Assembly: GCA_025056215.1 (NCBI GenBank)
Contig: JANWWC010000001.1
Span: forward strand, 496,001-560,000
Direction of reading: 5' to 3'
DNA: 64,000 nucleotides
Origin: Cytophagales bacterium
GTDB lineage: Bacteria > Bacteroidota > Bacteroidia > Cytophagales > Flammeovirgaceae
Shown here: one piece after another, positions 10,603 to 20,800 of the stretch
How positions within the stretch are numbered: position 1 is the stretch's first letter
Layout: every line of letters starts with the position of its first letter
Notes under the pieces: model-generated
The model's input: the letters and a program-made list of their open reading frames with translations, nothing else
Told to the model about the DNA's origin: nothing
Databases searched by the model: none
Translations under genes and position numbers: made by a program

Positions 10603-10610
10603 TATATTTG
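10603..10610 (+). promoter_or_regulatory. -7 box (TATATTTG) for the AarF-type kinase gene
   Basis: An exact TAnnTTTG match 20 bases before the ATG at 10631, implying a leader of about 14 bases. No clear -33 TTG is seen at the usual distance. Confidence 0.4.
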
Positions 10611-10630
10611 AAAAGTTACTGTTAATTAAA

Positions 10631-11944
10631 ATGAAAGAACAGAATAGTATTCCTGCTACAAAAGTAGAGCGCGCCGCAAAATTTATTAAGACGGGTGTGA
10701 AAATAGGAACTAATTACGTAAAGCACTATGCTCTTAAAGCAGTCAATCAAGCAAGAACTCAAGAAGATTTACACCAAGATAATGCGGAAGATATCTACAA
10801 AACCCTTAGCGAATTGAAGGGCTCAGCCCTTAAGGTAGCTCAAATGATGAGCATGGATAAAAATTTACTTCCCAAAGCTTATTCTGAAAAATTTCAGATG
10901 GCTCAATATGCTGCTCCTCCTCTTTCTTATCCTTTGGTTGTTAAAACATTTCAAAAATATTTTCATAAAAGTCCTACAGAAATATTTGATTCTTTTACTA
11001 AAGAAGCTGTCAATGCAGCCTCGATAGGTCAAGTTCATCAAGCTACTAAAAATGGCAAAAAATTTGCTGTTAAAATTCAATATCCTGGAGTAGCTGATAG
11101 CATTCGCTCCGACCTAAAAATAGTCAAACCTTTTGCTATCAATCTTTTGCAACTCAATGAAAAAGAAGTTGATTTGTATATAGAAGAAGTAGAAACTATG
11201 CTTCTTTCCGAAACGGATTACGAACTTGAACTTAAGCGCTCCATCGAACTTTCTGAAGCATGCAAGCATATTCCGAACATTTATTTTCCAAAGTATTATC
11301 CTGAATATTCTTGCAAGAGAATTCTAACAATGGATTGGTTAGAAGGAATGCATTTAGATAAGTTCTTGGCGGCTAATCCTTCTCAAGAAATTTGCAATCA
11401 AATCGGTCAAGCATTGTGGGATTTTTACGATTTTCAAATTCATACACTTCGGGCAGTCCATGCAGATCCTCATCCAGGTAATTTTATTTTATCTTTAGAT
11501 GGCAAATTAGGGATTATCGATTTTGGATGCGTAAAAATCATTCCTTCTCCTTACTATGAGCAGTATTTTACTCTCATGGATAAAGACATTATAATCAATC
11601 GCGCTAAAATGGAAAAAACTTTTAAAGCACTTAATTTTATTTATGATGACGATTCTCAGGAGGAACAAAACGTTCTCTTCGAAATATTTAGCCAAATGAC
11701 TGCTTTATTAGGGAAACCCTTTTATGACGGAAAATTTGATTTCGGCAACCAAGAGTATTTCCAAGAAGTCTTTGCGTTCGGAGAAGAGGTTAGTAAAAAT
11801 CCTATCATGAAAAATTCTAAAAAACCTCGAGGTGTGAAAGACGCCTTGTATATCAACCGCACTTATTTTGGATTATACTCTATTCTCAATCAGTTAAAAG
11901 CGAATATTTCTACTTATTCGCGTTGGTATGAAAAATCTTTTTAG
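10631..11944 (+). CDS. AarF/ABC1/UbiB-family atypical kinase-like protein
   Basis: Belongs to the ABC1/UbiB protein-kinase-like family, which in other organisms supports quinone or lipid metabolism and has an atypical ATPase fold. Seen in the 437 residues: the ABC1 segment KGSALKVAQMMS near 55-70 (the usual KxGQ reads KVAQ), the Ala-rich loop region AASIGQVHQA near 130, the lysine-bearing strand FAVKIQYPG near 144, HADPHPGNF (catalytic loop) near 277, and the metal-binding IIDFG near 295. There are no evident membrane segments at the C-terminus, unlike UbiB proper. A ubiquinone role is unlikely to transfer directly, because Bacteroidota usually use menaquinone. The gene has its own -7 box and ends 1 bp from the convergent histidine kinase. 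Confidence 0.9.
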   Translation: MKEQNSIPATKVERAAKFIKTGVKIGTNYVKHYALKAVNQARTQEDLHQDNAEDIYKTLSELKGSALKVAQMMSMDKNLLPKAYSEKFQMAQYAAPPLSYPLVVKTFQKYFHKSPTEIFDSFTKEAVNAASIGQVHQATKNGKKFAVKIQYPGVADSIRSDLKIVKPFAINLLQLNEKEVDLYIEEVETMLLSETDYELELKRSIELSEACKHIPNIYFPKYYPEYSCKRILTMDWLEGMHLDKFLAANPSQEICNQIGQALWDFYDFQIHTLRAVHADPHPGNFILSLDGKLGIIDFGCVKIIPSPYYEQYFTLMDKDIIINRAKMEKTFKALNFIYDDDSQEEQNVLFEIFSQMTALLGKPFYDGKFDFGNQEYFQEVFAFGEEVSKNPIMKNSKKPRGVKDALYINRTYFGLYSILNQLKANISTYSRWYEKSF

Positions 11945-11945
11945 A

Positions 11946-14288
11946 TTAGAGATACTCAGGTTCTTGAAAAATAAGTCGGAAAGTAGTTCCTTCGTCTAAT
12001 TTGCTGTCTACATGAATAGTTCCTCCGAGCATTTCAACCTGTGTTTTTACTAAGTATAATCCAATTCCTTCGCCTGGAATATGAGGATGAAATCTTTTAT
12101 AAATACGAAAAAGATCTTTTCCATTTTTGTTCATATCGATACCCAAACCATTATCCGTAACATCTACACAAATTGCTTTGTTTTTTTTGTGAAATTTTAT
12201 GCAAATTTCTAAAGGTACATCGGGCTTTCGATATTTAACAGAGTTGCTAATCAGATTTTCGAGAATGCTTTGAAATATAGTTTTTACGGTTTTGATAGAT
12301 TCTACTTCGTATTGACAACTTATTTTGGCTTTGCTTTTATCGATTGCTATAGTTTGAGAGGCTAAAATAGCATTCATTAAAGGTTGTAGTTCTACTACTT
12401 TTTTAAACTTATCAAAGTTACTAGTACTTGCCAACATCTGATTGAGCTCACTCACTGTGTTATCCAAAAAGAGAGTAGTGTCTTTGAAATAATTAAATAA
12501 AAGGTCATCCATCTGATTACCTTGCATTTCAAAAATTTTGATAAGTCCTAAAAGAGTAGCGACAGGCGCTCGCAAGTTATGCGAAACTACGTAGCTGTAA
12601 TGATTGAGTTGAGTGTTATGTTTTACTAATTGCTCATTAGTTTGAATAAGTTTCGCTTCTGCAATTTTTCGCGCTGTGATATTAAGTTCTGCTACTACTA
12701 CACCCGTAACTTTTTTCTTTTTTTCATCAAAAACAGGCGAAAACGATACATCTAACCAAATATCTTTTGCAGCTTGAAGCTCTTGTCTGACAACTTGACC
12801 CTGTACAGCTAGCCGAAAATATTCTTCAAAAGTTTCTGCTAATTCTCCTGTCAAAAAATCTTTAAACAAATCGCCTGCTTGTGGTTCTTTTCCGACTTGT
12901 TGAGCGATCCTTTCTTTTGTGCGAGTATCGGCAAAAATAATACGTCCTTCTACATCTAATAAAACAGTGTTCTGAATTCCATATTCGATAATAGAGTTCA
13001 ATTGCCTGCTGAGCTCTTGCAATTTGCTTTCTTTCATTTTCATTTCAGTAATATCTTTAAGCACCGTAAAAAGCCCTTTAATTTTTCCTCGATTATCTTT
13101 TACAGGTGCAATGTAAGCCAAGTATGTTCGCGCAACAGAAGAGTCATCTTTGTGGATAAATTCGAAACTATTTGTCTCACCAGTATAAATTACGTAATCA
13201 AACTTGCGCTTGAGTATTTTGCGGTTTTCCATAGGAAGCCAATCCAGAATGCTACTTCCTACTAAATCGTTTGTTTTTTGGGAAGGTATGTGAGCAAATT
13301 CTATAATATAATTCAAATCTAATTCAAAAATAAAATCTGGTAAAGAAGCAATAAGAGTTTTGTAGTAAGCCTCTCTTTTTTCTAGAATATTTTTAACATG
13401 AATGGTTTGATCTAATAATTGCCTTAATTCTTCTTGATTAGCAATAAGTTCTTCGTTCAGTTGCTGAGTCTCTATATAGAGTTTTTCTTTTTCTAACTCT
13501 GCAAGTTTGCTCTCTGTGATATCATGTACTAAATGAATAAATTGTTGATTGCTGTAGTAAAACGTTTTGATATAAAAAAAGTATTGTGACTTATCAGGAA
13601 GTTGAAAACTTGCTACGAAGGAGGCTTCTCTTTGATGAGCACAAGCTTCCATATTTTTAAAAAGACTCCTAATAATTTTTTTAGGAATCTTAAGTTCCTG
13701 AACATTCATGCCAATAATGTTCTTTTTATCGAATGGGATTTTTAACCCGCCTCTTACATCTAAAATGTTTCCAGAAACATCTGTAATTACGATCAAATCC
13801 AAAATAGAATCTAAAATTGTTTGAGTAATTTCTGTCGGAAAGGAACCTTTCAAAGAGAGAGCATCACTTTTTTTCTGAGCGATAAAAACAATATACTTCA
13901 GGTTTTCTGACTCCACTAACAATACTTTTACATATGCTTCTACAAATTCTTGTGCTGAGCAAAAAATTTTAGTTTCATACCCGATGAATTTATTTTGCTC
14001 AAGGTGCTCTCTGAGTTCTATCCATTTAAACAAATTAAAATAAATATCAAAAAAGACAGGCTTCCCTAAGCAATCTTCTTTGCGAACTTTCAAAAATTCT
14101 AATATCGATGAGTTTACAAATTCAAGGTAGCCTTCTTCATTGCACACATAACAAAAATCTTGCGTGTGCATAGCCCAAAAGTTAAGTATTTCTACTATAA
14201 AATTATTAAAATTCTTTAACTTGAACAAAAACTCATCATAAGAACCTAATTCTATTTGCTTAGACTGAAATATTTCGCTAGCTTTCAT
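11946..14288 (-). CDS. Soluble multi-PAS sensor histidine kinase
   Basis: A 780-residue kinase with about four PAS domains in series (roughly residues 40-140, 160-270, 315-425 and 430-545), a short coiled coil between the second and third, a HisKA dimerisation domain and a HATPase domain. The phosphoacceptor is His570 in the motif SHNLRAP. Other boxes seen are N (ILENLISNSVKYRKP), G1 (DNGLGID) and G2 (GEGIGLYLVK). There is no signal peptide or convincing membrane span, so it should sense a cytoplasmic signal such as redox state, a cofactor or a small molecule. It has no receiver domain and no response regulator nearby, which makes it an orphan kinase. It ends 1 bp from the convergent aarF-type gene. 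Confidence 0.93.
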   Translation of the reverse strand: MKASEIFQSKQIELGSYDEFLFKLKNFNNFIVEILNFWAMHTQDFCYVCNEEGYLEFVNSSILEFLKVRKEDCLGKPVFFDIYFNLFKWIELREHLEQNKFIGYETKIFCSAQEFVEAYVKVLLVESENLKYIVFIAQKKSDALSLKGSFPTEITQTILDSILDLIVITDVSGNILDVRGGLKIPFDKKNIIGMNVQELKIPKKIIRSLFKNMEACAHQREASFVASFQLPDKSQYFFYIKTFYYSNQQFIHLVHDITESKLAELEKEKLYIETQQLNEELIANQEELRQLLDQTIHVKNILEKREAYYKTLIASLPDFIFELDLNYIIEFAHIPSQKTNDLVGSSILDWLPMENRKILKRKFDYVIYTGETNSFEFIHKDDSSVARTYLAYIAPVKDNRGKIKGLFTVLKDITEMKMKESKLQELSRQLNSIIEYGIQNTVLLDVEGRIIFADTRTKERIAQQVGKEPQAGDLFKDFLTGELAETFEEYFRLAVQGQVVRQELQAAKDIWLDVSFSPVFDEKKKKVTGVVVAELNITARKIAEAKLIQTNEQLVKHNTQLNHYSYVVSHNLRAPVATLLGLIKIFEMQGNQMDDLLFNYFKDTTLFLDNTVSELNQMLASTSNFDKFKKVVELQPLMNAILASQTIAIDKSKAKISCQYEVESIKTVKTIFQSILENLISNSVKYRKPDVPLEICIKFHKKNKAICVDVTDNGLGIDMNKNGKDLFRIYKRFHPHIPGEGIGLYLVKTQVEMLGGTIHVDSKLDEGTTFRLIFQEPEYL

Positions 14289-14487
14289 ATAAGAAAAACT
14301 CCCTAATATATAATGTTTCTAAAAATACAATCGTTTTTTTTAAATTAGAAGTGTTTTATTAATCTTTTTTTGCAGATTCAAAAGAAATTTAATTTAAGGC
14401 AATACTTTAGAAGGCTTTGATTTTTGATAAAATAGCTTTTTGTTTGTCGTTTGAAAATTGAATCGTTGAACACTATCAAAACAAAAT

Positions 14488-17400
14488 ATGAAAATGAGAT
14501 TAGGGCAGAAACTGATTGCAAAAATGATAGTGCTATTGGTTGCTTTCCAACAAGGTTTTAGCCAAGAGCTTGCGATACAAACTCAAGAAATTGCAGATTC
14601 TGTAACAACAAAGAGAAAAAAAACAAAATCCACAAAAAAACAGACTAACAATCTTTTGAATGATTCTTTGATGATTGTTGTAAACGATTCATCGAAACTT
14701 TTCGTTGACGAACTACCTGCCGATACTATTTTCCAAAGAACATATGGTTTTTCTGATACTCGCTTTACTACTTATAACACCAATGCTCGACTGTGGGGAA
14801 GAGAAATTAATAGAATGCCTGTTTCTACGGTAGACGCTACCTTACAAGGGCAACTAGCAGGCTTACATGTAACTCAACTTAGCGGAGCGATGCCCGGTGC
14901 TTCCGTTCGTACACTTATCCGAGGCACTCATTCTTTTTATAGTGCTTCAGAACCTTTGTACATCGTAGATGACATGCCTATTATGGCACAATTTTGCGGC
15001 CCTGCTAACGATAACAATTCTTTAGGAGCTACTCGAACTCCTCTGGCTTTTATCAATCCGCACGATATAGAGTCAATTACACTTTTGAAAGACGGAGAAG
15101 CAAAGGCATTATACGGAGCTAGAGGTGCTAACGGAGTGATAGTTATTCGCACCAAAAGAGGACTAGCTAAAAAAGACACAGGTTATACTATTTTCGATTA
15201 CAATCAAAGCGTAAGTTCTATAACAGGAAATATCGAGTATGTAAACAACCAAGAGTGGTTGCTAATGGCAGATGAAGGCAAAAAGAATTTCTATGGAACG
15301 GGATTCACTCCCTTTCAACCTTACAACACCACAACAGCAGGGAACCGAACACTTACCCGCCAATTAGCTAACCAAACCAATACGAATTGGAAAGAAGCTG
15401 TCGTGCAAAATGCCGCTATTACTCGCCAATACAATATTATGGGAATGAGAGGATTTAAGGACGGAACTTTTTTCCTTTCAGGACAATACCAAGACCAAAT
15501 AGGCGCACTTACAGGCGGACAAATGAAACGATATGCAACTCGTGCTAACCTTGATTTTCAAGTATCTCCTGCAGTAGCAGCTTTTGCTGGTTTTAATTTT
15601 GCTTATACTCAAACCCACCTTTCTCCTCTCGAGTTTGGATGGTACATGTATAATAGTTCGCCTCTGGCTGCTCAAGGAACACCTTTCATCCAATCGGGAA
15701 ATCGCACTTTATATCCTCTTTCCGCTTTACCTTTTGTTCCTAAAGATTCAGCGGGTTCTTCTTGGAATACTAACGATGCTAACAATTTGTTTGCAAATTT
15801 GAGACCTGCCAATCTGAGAAATGAAAACCAAGAATATAGAACAAATGCAAGCTTAGGTACAAGATTTAATTTAGATACCTTATTAAAAGGACTTTCGTTT
15901 ACTAACAAACTAGCTGTAGAATTTATCAATGCTAATCATATTTTCTACAAAGATGAACGTATTGATAATATTCCTGATACATCAGGTGTCGACACAACTG
16001 CTGCCCGCAGAATTATAGGGCTCTCTAGTACTGCTTTCCAAAAAGAAAGAACTATTTACAACTTTAATTTTCAATCTTATTTAAACCTTCAACGCAAATT
16101 ATTTGATAGCGCTTTGTATATAGACATTACATTAGGTTATGAAAACATAGACCAACGCTCAAGGTTTTCTAATATAGGTGGGAATCGAATATTCTCTAAT
16201 CGCCAAGACGTAGGAAATCTTCAGATTACCGACGGAGTTTCCATCAAGCAAGTAGAAACGGCTTATTACCCTAACTATGGCTTTCGCTCTTGGTTTTACA
16301 GAGGGCTCCTTATGTTAGATAATCGCTTTCTAACTAGTTTCACCTTGCGCAATGAACGCGCTTACTTGTTTGGAGGAAATCCCCTTACTTATTTCGGCTT
16401 GGGAGCTGGTTGGATTATTTCCAACGAATCTTTCATGCGATCTCTCCAAGATAAAATTTCATACCTTAAGTTGAGAGCAAGCTACGGAGAATCAGGTAAT
16501 AGCTTTGTTTCGATGTATCCTGCTATTACGCAAACTCGCTACGATTATGGGCTTCCTATCAACAACGCTGATACTTTAATTCCACCTGGCGTTATAGTAG
16601 GAGGAGTTTCTTCTGCAGGAGCTTTTGCAAGAGGAGTCCGATTAGATTCTGTATTTTTTGCAGGGAATCCTCATCTAAAACCAGAAATAGTCCGAACATC
16701 GGATATTTCTTTAGAGTGGGCAATCTTTAAAAACAGAATAACAGGTTCTTTCACGTATTATTACAGTACTACTCAAAATATGATTTTGCCTACATATCCG
16801 CTTCCTGCTTCATTCAAAACGTCTAATACCTCCCTGATGCTATACCGAAACACAAATACCGTATTAGAAAACAGAGGTTTTGAGTGGGTTGTTTCTACTT
16901 TAAACATTAGCACTTCAAAGGGCTTCAAATGGACCACCACTCTTAATTTTACCACCAACTCTAACAAAGTCCTTCGAATTGGAGATAATACTGCTTTAGG
17001 CGTCGATCCTTATCGAGATGCAAGAGGGTACTTAGGTATTACCTATGACAATATGCTTACCTACGCTGTACAAGGTTCTAAAATTGGAGAATTTTATTTA
17101 GCTGAATATGCTGGTATTGATTCACGAACGGGATTAGAAATGATTTATGAACTCGATAAGGAACATTTTCTCGCTACAGGTCAAACCAGAAGAACGGGCA
17201 ACGTTATTAGAGCTACCCACGAGAACGTAATAAACAACCGCTTTCGCCAACAAGGCAAAACAGGGTTGCCTACTTATTGGGGAGGAATCACAAACTCTTT
17301 TGAATACAAAGGGTTCGATTTGTCATTCTTAGTGGTATTTCAAGGAGGAAATTATGTATTAGATTTGGAGGAAATGAACACATCTTATTTGGATTATGGG

Positions 17401-17805
17401 CTTTCTAACATAAGAAAAGATGTTTATAACGATTATTGGAGAACAGACAATCCTACTGCTTCCTACCCTGCCCTTACCCTGAATCCACAAGGATTAGATT
17501 TAGACGGAAGAAAACCAGGACGCCTTACTGACCGGTTCTTGCGGAGAGCCGACTATGTACGTCTTCGTCAACTTGAGCTAGGTTATTCTTTGCCTTATCA
17601 ACTCTGCAAGAAATTAAAAATGCAAAAGCTAAGAATTTATTCCTCTGTAAACAACTTGCTAACACTTTCAGGATATAATGGCTATACACCTGAAGTTTTA
17701 AACGGAAGTCAAAATAATCTTCATCGGAATATAGGACAAGGGGTTCTATTAGGCTCCTTACCTCAAGTAAGAACTTGGCAATTCGGTTTAACTATCTCTT
17801 TCTAA
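14488..17805 (+). CDS. SusC/RagA-family TonB-linked outer membrane protein lacking the usual N-terminal extension
   Basis: A 1105-residue TonB-dependent transporter of the SusC type. The signal peptide ends at QQGFSQ (about residue 26). The following 60-80 residues are Lys/Thr/Ser-rich and do not look like the beta-sandwich carboxypeptidase-regulatory-like domain that normally precedes the plug. The plug carries SusC landmarks: QGQLAGLHV near 122, RGTHS near 145, the LYIVDDMPI strand near 155, and LLKDGEAKALYGARGANGVI near 195-215. The barrel ends with a C-terminal aromatic (TISF). The next gene, 21 bp downstream, is a paralogue with the full extension; no SusD partner follows. The likely job is import of an oligosaccharide, peptide or other large nutrient; the substrate is unknown. 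Confidence 0.9.
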   Translation: MKMRLGQKLIAKMIVLLVAFQQGFSQELAIQTQEIADSVTTKRKKTKSTKKQTNNLLNDSLMIVVNDSSKLFVDELPADTIFQRTYGFSDTRFTTYNTNARLWGREINRMPVSTVDATLQGQLAGLHVTQLSGAMPGASVRTLIRGTHSFYSASEPLYIVDDMPIMAQFCGPANDNNSLGATRTPLAFINPHDIESITLLKDGEAKALYGARGANGVIVIRTKRGLAKKDTGYTIFDYNQSVSSITGNIEYVNNQEWLLMADEGKKNFYGTGFTPFQPYNTTTAGNRTLTRQLANQTNTNWKEAVVQNAAITRQYNIMGMRGFKDGTFFLSGQYQDQIGALTGGQMKRYATRANLDFQVSPAVAAFAGFNFAYTQTHLSPLEFGWYMYNSSPLAAQGTPFIQSGNRTLYPLSALPFVPKDSAGSSWNTNDANNLFANLRPANLRNENQEYRTNASLGTRFNLDTLLKGLSFTNKLAVEFINANHIFYKDERIDNIPDTSGVDTTAARRIIGLSSTAFQKERTIYNFNFQSYLNLQRKLFDSALYIDITLGYENIDQRSRFSNIGGNRIFSNRQDVGNLQITDGVSIKQVETAYYPNYGFRSWFYRGLLMLDNRFLTSFTLRNERAYLFGGNPLTYFGLGAGWIISNESFMRSLQDKISYLKLRASYGESGNSFVSMYPAITQTRYDYGLPINNADTLIPPGVIVGGVSSAGAFARGVRLDSVFFAGNPHLKPEIVRTSDISLEWAIFKNRITGSFTYYYSTTQNMILPTYPLPASFKTSNTSLMLYRNTNTVLENRGFEWVVSTLNISTSKGFKWTTTLNFTTNSNKVLRIGDNTALGVDPYRDARGYLGITYDNMLTYAVQGSKIGEFYLAEYAGIDSRTGLEMIYELDKEHFLATGQTRRTGNVIRATHENVINNRFRQQGKTGLPTYWGGITNSFEYKGFDLSFLVVFQGGNYVLDLEEMNTSYLDYGLSNIRKDVYNDYWRTDNPTASYPALTLNPQGLDLDGRKPGRLTDRFLRRADYVRLRQLELGYSLPYQLCKKLKMQKLRIYSSVNNLLTLSGYNGYTPEVLNGSQNNLHRNIGQGVLLGSLPQVRTWQFGLTISF

Positions 17806-17826
17806 ATTTTTGAAAACGAGAAAAAA

Positions 17827-20800
17827 ATGAAAATGAAAATGAAAATTCAAAGAATATTTTACATATGGGTTGCTTTGCTAATAAGCATAGCTGCAAGAGC
17901 ACAAGATAAAATAATTACAGGAGTCGTGATGGAGGCAGGTTTCCCCCTTCCTGGTGCGAATGTTGTAATTAAAGGTGTAAATCCCCCTATAGGAACAGTG
18001 ACAGACTTTGATGGAAAATTTACTCTCAAAATACCTGCCAACATTCCTAATCCTGAAATTATTATCTCAATGGTAGGCTACAAAGATGTGGTATTAGTGG
18101 TAGGTAATCAAACAAACTTTACCATCAACATGGCTACTGATGTAAAACAACTCGAAGAAGTTCTGATTCAGGCAGATAGCTATACAGAGCCAGTTTCTGT
18201 AAAAGAAAATAAAACCTTTGCCGCTCCAATCAAAGGAGAAGAAATTGCCAAAGCTCCTGTTCCTAACATTACAAGTGGTTTACAAGGAAGAGCCACAGGA
18301 CTCGACGTAACAGAAGTGGGAGGAATGCCTGGCGCTCCCACTCGCATTCAAGTGAGAGGAGTTAGCTCTGTTTCAGCAGGTACTGATCCGCTTATCATCG
18401 TAGATGGTATTCCTATTACTTCAAGCACTGCTTCTACAGAAAGTAATAATGCAGTAGGCGGGTCTTTGCCTGGTAATCCTCTTTCATTTATCAATCCTAA
18501 TGATATCGAAACAATCACTGTTCTTAAAGATGCTTCAGCAGTAGCAATGTACGGCTCTAGGGGAGCAAATGGAGTTATTTTGGTCACAACCAAATCAGGA
18601 CAAAAGGGGAAAGCTATTACAAAAGTAGATTTCAATACAGGCATAAGCCAAGCTTATAATATGGTAGAATACGTCGATGCCCGCCAGTGGTTAGCAATGG
18701 CAGATCAAGCAGTTCGGAATTCTCCTGTTGCAGGAGATGCTGACAACGCCATATTTAGGCCTGAAGATTATAACTTTCAACTTTCAGCAGCGGCTGCAGG
18801 TACTACTACGCGCGCTATTTCTCGCCAGCTAATCGATCGTTATCAAATCAACACTGACTGGCAAAAATTAGCTGTACAAACTGGAAACTTTAGAGACTTT
18901 AACATTTCTACTTCAAAAGGTTATGATGCTGGTAGCTTTTATCTTTCAGGACAGTATAGAACCGATAAAGGCATCTTTCCAGGAAGTAGTCAGGAACGCT
19001 ATACAACTCGTGCAAATTTTACTTTCAACGTATCTAAAAAGATTAAAGCTAGCGCCAATACATCGTTTTCCTACACCAAAACAGGGCGCCCTCGAATTGC
19101 GGGTGGTGGATTTGGTTCTGCTATCACAACCGCTCTCCCTATTTATCCTATTTACTTCGATATCATAGACAGCACTTTTGTTTATTCTAATCAGTCAGGA
19201 CGTTATCTCAATCCCTTAGAAGACTATCATGTTGTGGCTCGAACAAATCCTGATTTATATTCAAACATCAATCATGAATACAGAACTGTATCGAGCGGAA
19301 ATATCGAATACACTCCCTTTGAAAAAGCTGATTATGGACTAAAAAAAGTCTTAGGTGGCTTTTCTATTGGTGGAAAAGCGGGAATTGACTTTATGAAATC
19401 AGTTAACTCTGTATGGCAATCGGGCTTAATCTCTGCCAATCAAGATAACCGAAACTTCGCACCTTACAACATTGCATCAGAAAATAGTCGAATTGTCAAC
19501 AACCAATACTCTCTTTTAAATGTGCGATGGAATTATAAGATTAAACAGAGTATCCAAGGAAAAGAAATTTTAGATATTAGTCTATTCGGAGCGCGCGAAA
19601 CTAATACATCCACTTTTTATCGCATCAACTACAATACAGCACAGGCTAATGCTTACACTCCTGACCCTGGTATTCTTACTCCTGAAATTATTGCAGTAGG
19701 AAACGCTCAGGAGTATCCTGCTACTCGTTTGGAACCCACGGGTCGCGGCCAAGTTGCTACAGGCTATTTTCCTGATGTTTACTTTCTTTCTTGGATAGGG
19801 CGCGGCGACTTTAAAGTGTTAGGCGGAAGATACTTATTAGGAACGAGCATACGAATGGATGGCTCTTCTAACTTTGGTGTCGAAAATCGATTTGGAATTT
19901 TTCGAGCTTTTTCTTTTGCTTGGAACATGGTGGATGAACCCTTCTTGAAATCGTGGGAAGAAAGTGGGAAACTTTCGGGCTTGAAATTTAAGTTCAGCTA
20001 TGGAGAAACTGGAAATGCAAGCATTCCTTCCAATACCCGAAATACCACTTACAATACTCCTGGAGGATCTGGTGGGCTATTCTTAAATGAACTCGGCAAC
20101 CCTACTATCGGTTGGGAACGTCAAAGAAGTCTCGATGTAGGAATGGAATTTGCGTTTTTTGATAATCGCATTCAAGCTTCTGCTGGTTATTATCAAGCTA
20201 ATACAGACGATATGCTATACGCTGTCAATCCTCCTCCTTCTTTGGGAATTGCTGGCATTCCTACTTATTGGGAAAATATCGGCGACATGAAACGATGGGG
20301 CTGGGAATATACTCTTAACACCGTAAACATTAAAACCACCTCTTTTGAGTGGCGCACAGATTTTAACTTTACTACTAATGATACACGTGTGATAAGTGTC
20401 TCCGACCAAATTACTGGAAACAAATACTTAGGTGTAATTAGCGGATACAACAACGCAGCTCCCGGAGACCGCTTAGGTACTTTTTATATCGCAAAATACG
20501 CCGGACTGAACGAAAGCGGACAAGAAATGATTTATGAAATTGATTTAGAAAGATTTAGAAATACAGGCGAAACCGTATTAACAGGTAATGTGATACGTGC
20601 TACTCCTCTAACTGTAATCGAACACCGTGTTCGCATGAAAGATAAAACAGGCTTGCCTAGATGGTGGGGAGGAATTACCAACAACTTTTCTTATAAATCT
20701 AAAAAAGTAGGAACTTTCGATTTAAGTGTATTCTTCAACTTTCGAGGAGGGCACTATATTTTTGATGAAACTCAAATGCGAACGTCTTATTTTAATGCAG

